From Bacteroidales bacterium (GTDB lineage Bacteria; Bacteroidota; Bacteroidia; Bacteroidales; Bacteroidaceae), in contig SFFB01000002.1 of NCBI GenBank assembly GCA_004557035.1, forward strand, positions 5,835 through 69,834: 64,000 bases of DNA, written 5' to 3'. Below are positions 24,604 to 32,563 of this stretch, piece after piece. The translations under genes and the position numbers were made by a program. The notes under the pieces are model-generated. The model was not told the origin of the DNA. It made no database searches and saw only the letters and a list, made by a program, of their open reading frames with translations. Within the stretch, counting starts at the first letter, position 1; the number at the start of each line of letters is the position of its first letter.

Positions 24604-25305
24604 ATGGCTGCTCTCTATCTCATCCCCGTCACCTTGGGCGACACGCCGCACGACCGCGTGTTGCCGGCATACAACAAGCAGATCATTCTCTCGCTGCGTC
24701 ATTTCATCGTTGAAGACATCCGTTCGGCACGCCGTTTCCTCAAGGCCGTGGACCGCTCGATAGACATCGACTCTCTGACGTTCTACACCATTGGCAAACA
24801 CGCCGACCGCGCTGAGTTTGGGCGCTATCTCGCCCCCTTGCGCCGCGGCGAGTCGATGGGTGTGATTAGCGAAGCAGGCTGTCCGGCTGTGGCTGACCCG
24901 GGTGCCGACGTGGTGGCAACGGCCCAAAAGGAGGGGCTCGAGGTGGTGCCGCTGGTAGGCCCGTCGTCGATATTGTTGGCGGTGATGGCTTCGGGCTTCA
25001 ACGGTCAGAGTTTTGCCTTCAACGGCTATCTGCCCATCGACGCCAAAGACCGCGCCCGTGCCATCAATCGGCTCGAGGCCCGTGCCCGCTCGGAGCGTCA
25101 GACACAGATTTTCATCGAAACACCCTATCGCAACGCCCGTCTCTTTGCCGACTTCCTCAACACTTTGGGCGCCCACACGCATCTCTGTGTGGCGGCAGGG
25201 CTCACGACCGAGGCCGAGTTTGTCTGCACCCGCACCGTCGCCGAATGGCGCAAAACAGGGCTGCCCGATTTGGCCAAAACGCCTGCCGTGTTTTTGATTT
25301 ATTGA
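24604..25305 (+). CDS. RsmI-like SAM-dependent methyltransferase
   Basis: A 233-residue tetrapyrrole-methylase-fold protein. It begins LYLIPVTLGDTPHDRVLP, carries VISEAGCPAVADPGADVV (the counterpart of the RsmI SDAGxPxISDPG segment) and VVPLVGPSSILLAVMASGFNGQSFAFNGYLP. RsmI proteins 2'-O-methylate C1402 of 16S rRNA. This shorter form lacks the usual C-terminal extension, and Bacteroidales genomes often also carry a full RsmI, so this may be a paralogue with another target. It begins 12 bases after the GT2 stop. Confidence 0.82.
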   Translation: MAALYLIPVTLGDTPHDRVLPAYNKQIILSLRHFIVEDIRSARRFLKAVDRSIDIDSLTFYTIGKHADRAEFGRYLAPLRRGESMGVISEAGCPAVADPGADVVATAQKEGLEVVPLVGPSSILLAVMASGFNGQSFAFNGYLPIDAKDRARAINRLEARARSERQTQIFIETPYRNARLFADFLNTLGAHTHLCVAAGLTTEAEFVCTRTVAEWRKTGLPDLAKTPAVFLIY

Positions 25306-25430
25306 AAAAGACAAAGAGTCTAAGAGACTAAAATACCAAGAGACTAAAAAAACAAGAGACTAAAAGTTTGAGCGGCGCGGCCACTTTCTTTTAGTCTCTT
25401 GATCTTTTTTATCTCTTCGTCTTTTATTCC
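25304..25430. repeat. Heptad array H3 between convergent genes
   Basis: GACAAAGAGTCTAAGAGACT-type units on the left and TTTTAGTCTCTTGAT... TCTTCGTCTTTT units on the right face each other around GCGGCGCGGCCAC. The array fills the gap between the 3' ends of the RsmI-like gene and gpsA and could form a hairpin terminating both. Confidence 0.75.
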
Positions 25431-26440
25431 TATCGCAACGACTCTGTGAGGAGTTTGATTTCGATGGTCGGCGATATGCGCTCGTAGAGGATGTTGTAGA
25501 CCGCGTCGAGAATGGGCATGTTGACGCGGAAATGGCGGTTGATGTCTTTCATACATTTTGTGCCGAAGAAGCCTTCGGCAATCATCTCCATCTCTATTTG
25601 TGCCGACTTGACGGAATAGCCGCGGCCAATCATGGTGCCAAACACGCGGTTGCGGGAGAAGTTGGAGTAGCTCGTCACCAAGAGGTCGCCAAGATAGACC
25701 GAGTCGTAGACGTTGCGCTCTATGGGATAGACGGCGCGGAGGAAACGGTTCATCTCTTGCACGGCGTTGGCCACCAGCACGCTCTGGAAGTTGTCGCCAT
25801 ATTTCAAGCCGTTGCAGATGCCCGAAGCAATGGCGTAGACATTCTTCAAAACCGAACCGAACTCTATGCCAATGACGTCGCCCGAGGTCTTGGTCTTGAC
25901 ATAGTCGCTCGTAATCATGTCGGCAAAGGCTTTGGCCTTAGCCTCGTCGGTGCAGCCCACGGTGAGATAGGTGAGACGGCCCAGGGCCACCTCTTCGGCA
26001 TGGCTCGGTCCGCCGAGCACGGCGAGATTGTCGTCGGGAACATTGTAGACCTGACGGAAATATTCCGAGCAAATCAGGTTTTCGTCGGGCACGATGCCCT
26101 TGATGGCCGTGACGATAAACTTGTTGTGTATCTTCTCCTTGAGCTTGCGCAGGTGGTTTTTGAGATAGGGCGAAGGGGTGACGAAGATGAGCGTATCGGC
26201 GGCGCGGACCACTTCGTTGATGTCTGACGAAAAAGTGATGCGGTCTATGTCGAACCTCACGCTGGTGAGATAGGAGGGGTTGTGCTCAAGCCGCTTGAAA
26301 TCTTCGATGGTTTCGGGCTTGCGCATATACCAGTAGATGTGCTCCACGCGCTCGAGCACAATCTTGGCAATGGCTGTGGCCCAACTGCCGCCACCCATGA
26401 TGGCGACGCTGGCCTTGATATAGTTTTTCCCTCCGTTCAT
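25430..26440 (-). CDS. gpsA: Glycerol-3-phosphate dehydrogenase [NAD(P)+]
   Basis: A 336-residue enzyme making sn-glycerol 3-phosphate from dihydroxyacetone phosphate for phospholipid synthesis. The Rossmann loop IMGGGSWATAIAK is at residues 14-26; VTAIKGI, LGGPSHAEEVALG and EFGSVLKNVYAIASGICNGL carry the conserved lysines of the active site. It starts 15 bases after lysS on the minus strand, so the two form an operon. The C-terminal 30 residues (ILDAVYNILYERISP) are typical. Confidence 0.95.
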   Translation of the reverse strand: MNGGKNYIKASVAIMGGGSWATAIAKIVLERVEHIYWYMRKPETIEDFKRLEHNPSYLTSVRFDIDRITFSSDINEVVRAADTLIFVTPSPYLKNHLRKLKEKIHNKFIVTAIKGIVPDENLICSEYFRQVYNVPDDNLAVLGGPSHAEEVALGRLTYLTVGCTDEAKAKAFADMITSDYVKTKTSGDVIGIEFGSVLKNVYAIASGICNGLKYGDNFQSVLVANAVQEMNRFLRAVYPIERNVYDSVYLGDLLVTSYSNFSRNRVFGTMIGRGYSVKSAQIEMEMIAEGFFGTKCMKDINRHFRVNMPILDAVYNILYERISPTIEIKLLTESLR

Positions 26441-26455
26441 AGCGAGAGTCGGGAC

Positions 26456-28186
26456 TTAGGCTTTTGCTTGAATGTTCCAGCCGGCAATGTCTTGCACACT
26501 GGGCTTGACCGTCTCGAGCTTGTATTTCTTGATGATGTCACCAATCTGTTGCTGGATTTTCTGCGGATTGGCGCCTTCGAGGTCGGCCACGGTGTTGTAG
26601 CCGGCTTTTTGGAGCAAGGGCACAAGTTCTTCGGGGATGCCCAGGGCGGTGTAGGCCGAGGCGGCATCGCGCGGAGCTTTTTTCTCGGGGCGCATCTGGG
26701 GGAAGAGCAATACTTCCTGTATCTGCGTCTGGCCGGTCATGAGCATGGTGAGGCGGTCAATGCCGATGCCGATGCCCGAAGTGGGCGGCATGCCGTATTG
26801 GAGGGCACGCAAGAAGTCGGCGTCGATGAACATGGCTTCGTCGTCGCCTTTTTCCGACAGGCGAAGCTGTTCCTGGAAGCGCTCTTCCTGGTCGATGGGG
26901 TCGTTGAGCTCGGAATAGGCATTGGCCAACTCCTTGCCGTTCACCATCAGTTCAAAACGCTCGGTGAGTCCGGGATTGGTGCGGTGTTTCTTGGTCAGCG
27001 GAGACATCTCGACGGGATAGTCGGTGATGAATGTGGGCTGTATGTAGGTGCCTTCACAATAGGCGCCAAAGAGTTCGTCGATGAGTTTGCCCTTGCCCAT
27101 GGTCTCGTCGATTTCGACGTCGAGTTTCTGGCATATCTCACGGATTTCGTCTTCAGTCTTTCCGTCGAGGTCGTAGCCGGTCTTTTCCTTGATGGCCTCA
27201 AGGATGGGCAGGCGGCGGAAGGGGGCTTTGAAACTGATGGTCTGCCCGTCGACGACACTCTCTGTCGTACCGTTGACTGCCAGGCAGATGCGCTCGAGCA
27301 GGCGCTCGGTGAACTGCATCATCCAGTTGTAGTCTTTGTAGGGCACGTAGAGTTCCATGCAGGTGAACTCAGGGTTGTGGCTCTTGTCCATACCCTCGTT
27401 GCGGAAGTTCTTGCCGATTTCATACACCCCCTCAAAGCCGCCCACGATGAGGCGTTTGAGATAGAGCTCGGTGGCGATGCGCAGGTAGAGGTCTACGTCG
27501 AGCGAGTTGTGATGGGTGATGAAGGGGCGTGCGCTGGCACCTCCGGGGATGGGTTGCAGGATGGGGGTTTCGACCTCGGTGTAGCCGGCTTCGTCAAACA
27601 CTTGGCGCATGGTCTTGATGACGAGGCTGCGTTTGAGGAAGATGTCTTTGACGCCGGGATTGACGAGTAGGTCGACGTAGCGGCGACGGTAGCGCAACTC
27701 GGGGTCGTTAAAGGCGTCGTAGGTGACACCGTCTTTTTCTTTCACCACAGGCAGGGGCTTGAGACTCTTGGCCAGCAGCGTCAGCTCGCGGGCGTGGATG
27801 GAGATCTCGCCGGTCTGTGTCTGGAAGACGAAGCCTCTGACGCCGATGAAGTCGCCCAGGTCGAGCAGCTTCTTGAAGACGCTGTTGTAGAGGGTTTTGT
27901 CTTCGCCGGGGCAGATGTCGTCGCGAGTGATGTACACTTGGATGCGGCCGCGCGAGTCAAGCAATTCGGCAAAACTGGCTTTGCCCATAATGCGGCGGCT
28001 CATGATGCGGCCGGCCACACAGACTTCGCGAGGCTCGGCCTCGGCGTTGAACGACTCTTTTATTTCGGTGGAATAAGCATCTACGGGAAACTCTGCAGCG
28101 GGATAAGGCTCAATGCCCATACGGCGCAATTCTTCGAGCGAGGCACGGCGGCAGATTTCCTGTTCACTGAGTTCAAGTATGTTCAT
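26456..28186 (-). CDS. lysS: Lysyl-tRNA synthetase, class II
   Basis: A 576-residue LysS. An OB-fold anticodon-binding domain (VCVAGRIMSRRIMGKASFAELLDSRGRIQVY) precedes the class II core with motif 2 (FRNEGMDKSHNPEFTCMELY) and motif 3 (TSGIGIGIDRLTML). The last ~65 residues form an extra helical segment (LVPLLQKAGYNTVADLEGANPQKIQQQI), which I recognise as usual in Bacteroidales LysS. Promoter box TAATTTTG lies at 28216-28223. gpsA follows. Confidence 0.96.
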   Translation of the reverse strand: MNILELSEQEICRRASLEELRRMGIEPYPAAEFPVDAYSTEIKESFNAEAEPREVCVAGRIMSRRIMGKASFAELLDSRGRIQVYITRDDICPGEDKTLYNSVFKKLLDLGDFIGVRGFVFQTQTGEISIHARELTLLAKSLKPLPVVKEKDGVTYDAFNDPELRYRRRYVDLLVNPGVKDIFLKRSLVIKTMRQVFDEAGYTEVETPILQPIPGGASARPFITHHNSLDVDLYLRIATELYLKRLIVGGFEGVYEIGKNFRNEGMDKSHNPEFTCMELYVPYKDYNWMMQFTERLLERICLAVNGTTESVVDGQTISFKAPFRRLPILEAIKEKTGYDLDGKTEDEIREICQKLDVEIDETMGKGKLIDELFGAYCEGTYIQPTFITDYPVEMSPLTKKHRTNPGLTERFELMVNGKELANAYSELNDPIDQEERFQEQLRLSEKGDDEAMFIDADFLRALQYGMPPTSGIGIGIDRLTMLMTGQTQIQEVLLFPQMRPEKKAPRDAASAYTALGIPEELVPLLQKAGYNTVADLEGANPQKIQQQIGDIIKKYKLETVKPSVQDIAGWNIQAKA

Positions 28187-28215
28187 GCGTGTGTAGAAAT
28201 TTCGAGGGTTTGGCG

Positions 28216-28223
28216 CAAAATTA
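28216..28223 (-). promoter_or_regulatory. -7 box of lysS-gpsA
   Basis: TAATTTTG on the minus strand, about 30 bases before the lysS ATG at 28186. No clear -33 TTG was found. Confidence 0.5.
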
Positions 28224-28262
28224 CAAAATTCGGTTGGTTTGGCGCCTTTTGTGGCTCACTAT

Positions 28263-28754
28263 TTACGTCTGCGGTATGGGAACGGAGTCGAAAAAACTCG
28301 TCTCAATGCCCTCGAGCCTCAGCAGTTCGGCTTTGCGCCATAGGCCTCCGGCAAAGCCGGTGAGTCGTCCGCCACTGCCTACGACACGGTGGCACGGCAC
28401 CACGATGAGCAGCCGGTTGGCGCCGAGTGCCTGCCCCAGTGCGCGAGGTGAGGTGTGGAGTTGCCGGGCCAGACTGCCATAGGTAAGGGTTTGGCCGAAA
28501 GGCAGGGCCAAGAGGGCTTCTCGAAGGGTTTGCCGAAAAGACGTGGCGGCCGGCGCGAGCGGCGGTACCTCACCGGGACAGAGACCGGAGAAATAGCGGT
28601 CGAACCAGGCGGCGGTTTGGTCAAACACGGGACAATCTGAAGCCGCCTTGGCCGCGTCGTCGAAGGTGAGCGAAGAGAGACTGAGCCCGTCGGCGCTTGT
28701 CATAGTGAGCCGGCCGAGGGGCGAGAGATAGTGGCGGACAAAGGCAGGGGTCAT
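28263..28754 (-). CDS. ogt: Methylated-DNA--protein-cysteine methyltransferase
   Basis: A 163-residue O6-alkylguanine-DNA alkyltransferase that transfers the alkyl group to its own cysteine. The active site IVVPCHRVVGSGG gives Cys121; upstream are FGQTLTYGSLARQL and the ALGANR helix-turn-helix segment, downstream GFAGGLWRKAELLRLEG. The N-terminal domain is short and no Ada-type regulatory domain is present. It is transcribed alone. Confidence 0.95.
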   Translation of the reverse strand: MTPAFVRHYLSPLGRLTMTSADGLSLSSLTFDDAAKAASDCPVFDQTAAWFDRYFSGLCPGEVPPLAPAATSFRQTLREALLALPFGQTLTYGSLARQLHTSPRALGQALGANRLLIVVPCHRVVGSGGRLTGFAGGLWRKAELLRLEGIETSFFDSVPIPQT

Positions 28755-28834
28755 GGGACGAAGTGAAAAAAGAGGGAAAAGCAGCCCTGGTCTCAGACAG
28801 TCTTTTGTCTTTTGGCCGAAGGGCGGAATGGGTT

Positions 28835-28966
28835 TATCTTTGAGGTAGGAAATAAGAAGGGAGCGCCTCGTGGGCGTTCTTTTTTGTTGTTCAGGGGTTT
28901 GCAGGCCTTATGAGAGAAAAAACTGTCCCTATTCCCGCAACGACGAGGATAGGGACAGGATTTTTC
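28835..28966 (+). ncRNA. Candidate short-RNA/repeat module B
   Basis: TTTG (28811-28814), 20 bases, TATCTTTG (28835-28842) form a good promoter. A purine-rich run follows, then AGCGCC/GGCGTT with CTTTTTT (28862-28885), then a perfect 10-base stem CTGTCCCTAT/ATAGGGACAG (28923-28932, 28949-28958) followed by T5. The 16-base loop (TCCCGCAACGACGAGG) is nearly the same as in module A. The rest of the 28755-29196 spacer shows no gene. Confidence 0.45.
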
Positions 28967-29196
28967 GAACCAAAGAAAACGGTTTTCAACTGCTTTTTTG
29001 ACGAGTCCAAAAGGTTTTCAGCAACGGCCATATCGCCTTATCACATTGACAGACTGCCTCTTACGACATTCGGTCTGCTTGTTGCCTCATTTTCTCCTAC
29101 TTTTTTGCTTTTTTTACAACCGAGCCGTTTTTTCTTAAAAGACGTGTGTGGTTGTCACATCAGACCGAGTGTTTTGAACACGGCGGCGTGTGCGGC

Positions 29197-30714
29197 TCAA
29201 GGTTTGTAGGTGACGCGCTGCACGTTGTCGTCGTCATAGATGACGGCTTTGAGCGCTTCGGGAGAGATGGTGACGGGTGTGCGGGTGAGTTCGGGCACAT
29301 TGTAGCTCTTGAGCAGTTTTTTGTGATGGTCGGGGTCTTCTTGCGGCAAGATGAAGGCTTTGCGGCCTTGGCCGTCGGCGCCGAAATAGGCGATGTAGGG
29401 GCGCGTGTAGGAGCCGTCGTCGCGGCGCGAAGAGAAGACCATCCAGCGGCCGTTGCTGCTCCAGGTGTGGTAGCTGTCTACGTCGGGGCTGTTGGTGGCT
29501 TTGAGGGGATAGATATCGCCGGTCTGGAGGTCTTTGACATAGAGGTCGGAGGTCTTGTGCCAGATGTGGAACTGACCGTTGCGGCCGAGAGTGAAGAGCA
29601 CAAAGCGGCCGTCGGGACTCACGCGGGGCACCGAAGCGCTCAGGCCTATGGCCTCACAGTCCATCTCGAGCACAGGTTCTGAGAAGGTGCGGGTGCGCTC
29701 ATCGAAGGTTATGCTCATGAGGTTGTAGTGCAGACTGTCGCTCATCTCCATGATTTTGTCTTCGCGCTCGGCCTTGGGCAGGTCTTTGAAAAACGGCACA
29801 TAGGCCGAACAATAAAAGATTTTCCGGCCGTCGGGAGTCCAGCAGGGGAAAGTTTCCAGATGGTCGTCGGTCTTGAAAATATTGGTGAGGGTGCAGGCGT
29901 CGGCGTCGAAAAACACGAGGTCGGAGCCGTAGTCCATCACCTCTATCTTCTCATTGTCTGAGATGCGGAAAGCCTGTCCGGTCTGATTGGTCGAGAAGAC
30001 CACCCAGTTGCGCCTCGGGTGCCACGTGGGATAGACGGTGGACGAGAGCACAGAGTCGGACTTCATGTTGAGCTTTCGGGCCTTGCCGTCTTGCACGAAG
30101 ATGGTGCCGCCGTGGCGTGCACGGACGTGGAAGAGCATCCTACGGGTGTCGTAGCCCTGGTAGTTGTGGCAGTTGATGCAGTGGTTGTTGATGGAGTCGT
30201 AGCTGCGGTTGTTTTCGTAGATGGGGCGCTGCTCGAAGTTGGTGAGGTCGCGCTGATAGATGCCGAGTTGGCGGTAGAGTTCGTAGCTGGGCTCGATGAG
30301 ACGGTAAGAGAGGTAGCGGTCTATGGGTTCGGCCACTTGGTAGGTGGTGGCGGGATGGGTCAGCCACTTGCCGTCGCGGCGGGTATAGACGGTGAGGGTG
30401 AGCGGTGTGCCGGCAGAGGCTTCGAGCAGGTTGTGCCAGGCGAGCGTGTCGTATTGCACCTTGCCGTCGGCGTCGGCTGCCACGACGATTTCGCCACCCT
30501 TGCCCTTGATTTGTGCCACATAGTCTTCGCCGTCGTTCATCACCTTGAAGTTGAGCGGCGCGATGTTGCTCGGAATGGTGAGGCCGGTGTAGTCGGGATA
30601 GAGTCTGAGGGCCTCGTCGGTGGGACTGGCATCGGCAGGCACCACGGCCTCGCTTTTGCAAGCCGTCAAAAGGGCGGCACCAATAATGAAACTGAAAAGT
30701 GCGTGTATCTTCAT
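29197..30714 (-). CDS. Propeller lipoprotein with a CxxCH haem-type motif
   Basis: A 505-residue exported protein. Lipobox LLTAC places the lipid anchor at Cys19. Residues 179-183 read CINCH, a c-type haem attachment motif, in a stretch with further His and Tyr (NNHCINCHNYQGYDTRR). From about residue 215 there are PD40/TolB-like beta-propeller repeats: YPTWHPRRNWVVFSTN, FPCWTPDGRKIFYCSA, VPRVSPDGRFVLFTLG, YHTWSSNGRWMVFSSRR. Its partner, a polytopic membrane protein, lies 23 bases upstream, so they are co-transcribed. A role in electron transfer or envelope sensing is possible; the function is not known to me. Confidence 0.82.
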   Translation of the reverse strand: MKIHALFSFIIGAALLTACKSEAVVPADASPTDEALRLYPDYTGLTIPSNIAPLNFKVMNDGEDYVAQIKGKGGEIVVAADADGKVQYDTLAWHNLLEASAGTPLTLTVYTRRDGKWLTHPATTYQVAEPIDRYLSYRLIEPSYELYRQLGIYQRDLTNFEQRPIYENNRSYDSINNHCINCHNYQGYDTRRMLFHVRARHGGTIFVQDGKARKLNMKSDSVLSSTVYPTWHPRRNWVVFSTNQTGQAFRISDNEKIEVMDYGSDLVFFDADACTLTNIFKTDDHLETFPCWTPDGRKIFYCSAYVPFFKDLPKAEREDKIMEMSDSLHYNLMSITFDERTRTFSEPVLEMDCEAIGLSASVPRVSPDGRFVLFTLGRNGQFHIWHKTSDLYVKDLQTGDIYPLKATNSPDVDSYHTWSSNGRWMVFSSRRDDGSYTRPYIAYFGADGQGRKAFILPQEDPDHHKKLLKSYNVPELTRTPVTISPEALKAVIYDDDNVQRVTYKP

Positions 30715-30737
30715 AATGTCGGGAAATCAGATGGGCG

Positions 30738-32384
30738 TCAGTTCACGCCGGTCTTTTCGGCCGGAGTCACCTGGGCGGGATCGTTGTTTTCACAATAATA
30801 ATAATAGAAGTATGAGCCAAGCCACTCGTCGCGAAGGGCTTCACGCAGACGGGCGTTGTATTCCACCTTCACGCGGTCGAGCGCTTCGCCGCTCTTGCCT
30901 TCCATGGCGGCTTTGCGCTCCTCGATGATGGGTTTGGCCACCGAGAAGAAACTCTGAAGGTAGGACTGCTGGCTTTGGGCCACGTCGCCAAAAGCGGCAG
31001 CCACTTCGGGACGGGTCATGGCCATGATGGCCACTGCTTGCTGTACGCACACGGGCAACTGGCCGCCATGTCGCTGGGCATAAAATTGGATGTGAGGCAG
31101 GCAACGGGCCACTTCCTTGGAATAGAGACAGGCAGCAATGGCCGTGACGAGCGAGGCGTCTGTGCCACTGGCCAGTCCGAGGTTGTAGCCCAAGAAGGCC
31201 GGCGAGCGATAGTTTTGCTCATAATAAGGCGAGTCGGGCTTGAAGGCTATGATGCGGCCGAGCTCAGGGTCGGCCTCTATCACGTCGCGATGGCCCACGT
31301 AGGGACGGTATTTTTCCACAAAGTCTCCCTCGCCCGTCTGGCCGTCGAGGATATCGAGATACTTGCCTGCCAAGGCGTCTTCGCCGTTAATCAGGGCGCA
31401 GAGGGTCATGCGTTTGAGCATATAGACGTTGGGGCCGTTCATCACGATGTGGTCCATGGCACAACGGTAGGCCACACGGGTGAGTCCGGCATAGAGGTTG
31501 CAGTCGGTGAGGAACAGGCCATATTCTTCCGAACCTTCGTGGCTGCGCAGACTGACCTCGGGATAGTCGTAGGCAATGTCAAACATACGCTCCAGCAACT
31601 GGTTGGTCTGCACCAGTGCACAGGCGTTGTAGGCTGCCACGGCACGCGAAGGGCGAGAGGCCGAAGCAGCGTCGTTCATAATGCCTTCCCAGTCGGCATT
31701 GAGGGCTCTGACTTGCATACGGCTGGTGAGAATGTCGTTTTCATGACCCAGTCGGGCCGTCAGACTAATGGCCACAAACACGGCCACGGCCACGAGCGTT
31801 CCCCAAGGCTTACCGACAGTCGGCGACCCTGCAAGGCGCTTCGGCAAAAACTTGCAGATGAGCGTGAGCACAAGCAGCAACAGGGCCACCAAGACGGGGA
31901 TGAGAATGAACAGCGACGGCTCGTCTTTATACCACAGATTGAGGCCGAGTGAAAGCATCCAGAGATAGAGCAGTCCGGGCACCACGGCCGTGACACCGCG
32001 CCAACGATGGGGCAGACGCAGCAGGCGGTCGGCCATGAAGACGATGGCTGTCATCACGAGGCTGAGCATCAATGCGCCAACCGGCAGACACTTGAACGTC
32101 ACCAATAGCCGGCGACTCCAGCAATACAGCCAGCCCCACGACTGGTCGGTGAGGAACTTCATCTGTACGTCGTCCGAACAAATGAAATTGGCCTCGGCGG
32201 CACGGCGAAAGACATCACCGTAAATCACTGTAGAGAAAAGGAAACAGAAAACGAAGACGAGCAAATAGGGCCAAGGCCGACTTTGATAGCGTGCCCAAAA
32301 CGAAGGCCGCTGGGGCTTTGCCGCCTGCGGCATTGGCGCCGGCGTGGCCGCAGCTCGCTTGCCCATAGGTTTCTTATGCGACAT
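30738..32384 (-). CDS. DUF6057-like polytopic membrane protein
   Basis: A 548-residue protein. After a 30-residue basic, Pro/Ala-rich cytoplasmic start, membrane segments include YLLVFVFCFLFSTVIYG, ALMLSLVMTAIVFMA, VVPGLLYLWMLSLGLNLW and two long Leu-rich helices near residues 155-190. The C-terminal ~330 residues are soluble and helical, with repeat-like spacing (CALINGEDALAGKYLDIL), resembling TPR-type folds. I recognise the overall pattern as the DUF6057 family, which commonly sits beside the propeller lipoprotein found just downstream here. No catalytic motif is evident. Confidence 0.78.
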   Translation of the reverse strand: MSHKKPMGKRAAATPAPMPQAAKPQRPSFWARYQSRPWPYLLVFVFCFLFSTVIYGDVFRRAAEANFICSDDVQMKFLTDQSWGWLYCWSRRLLVTFKCLPVGALMLSLVMTAIVFMADRLLRLPHRWRGVTAVVPGLLYLWMLSLGLNLWYKDEPSLFILIPVLVALLLLVLTLICKFLPKRLAGSPTVGKPWGTLVAVAVFVAISLTARLGHENDILTSRMQVRALNADWEGIMNDAASASRPSRAVAAYNACALVQTNQLLERMFDIAYDYPEVSLRSHEGSEEYGLFLTDCNLYAGLTRVAYRCAMDHIVMNGPNVYMLKRMTLCALINGEDALAGKYLDILDGQTGEGDFVEKYRPYVGHRDVIEADPELGRIIAFKPDSPYYEQNYRSPAFLGYNLGLASGTDASLVTAIAACLYSKEVARCLPHIQFYAQRHGGQLPVCVQQAVAIMAMTRPEVAAAFGDVAQSQQSYLQSFFSVAKPIIEERKAAMEGKSGEALDRVKVEYNARLREALRDEWLGSYFYYYYCENNDPAQVTPAEKTGVN

Positions 32385-32387
32385 AAT

Positions 32388-32482
32388 AAAAAAAGATAAA
32401 AGTTTAAGAGTCTAAGAGACTAAAAGAGATTTAGCGGCCAAGCCACTTTTTGTCATTTTGACTTTTTGTCTCTTTGTCTTCT
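32388..32482. repeat. Heptad array H4
   Basis: AGTTTAAGAGTCTAAGAGAC units, then TTTAGCGGCCAAGCCACTTTTTG, then TTTTTGTCTCTTTGTCTTC units as the opposing arm. It lies between the cotH 3' end and the DUF6057 start. Confidence 0.75.
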
Positions 32483-32497
32483 TCAGAGTCAATGCGT

Positions 32498-32540
32498 AAA
32501 AAAAGCCCCTCCCACCCTGCTCCATTACGGGCAGAGGGGA
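32498..32540 (-). terminator. Terminator of the cotH gene
   Basis: On the minus strand CCCCTCTGCCC pairs with GGGTGGGAGGGG (one small bulge), followed by CTTTTTTT. It lies 24 bases past the cotH stop. Confidence 0.75.
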
Positions 32541-32563
32541 GAGGATGAGAGATTACAACGCGT

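Noticed and set aside
26282..27670. A 462-codon plus-strand frame opposite lysS
   Set aside because: Shadow of lysS; no motif, no promoter or plausible start.
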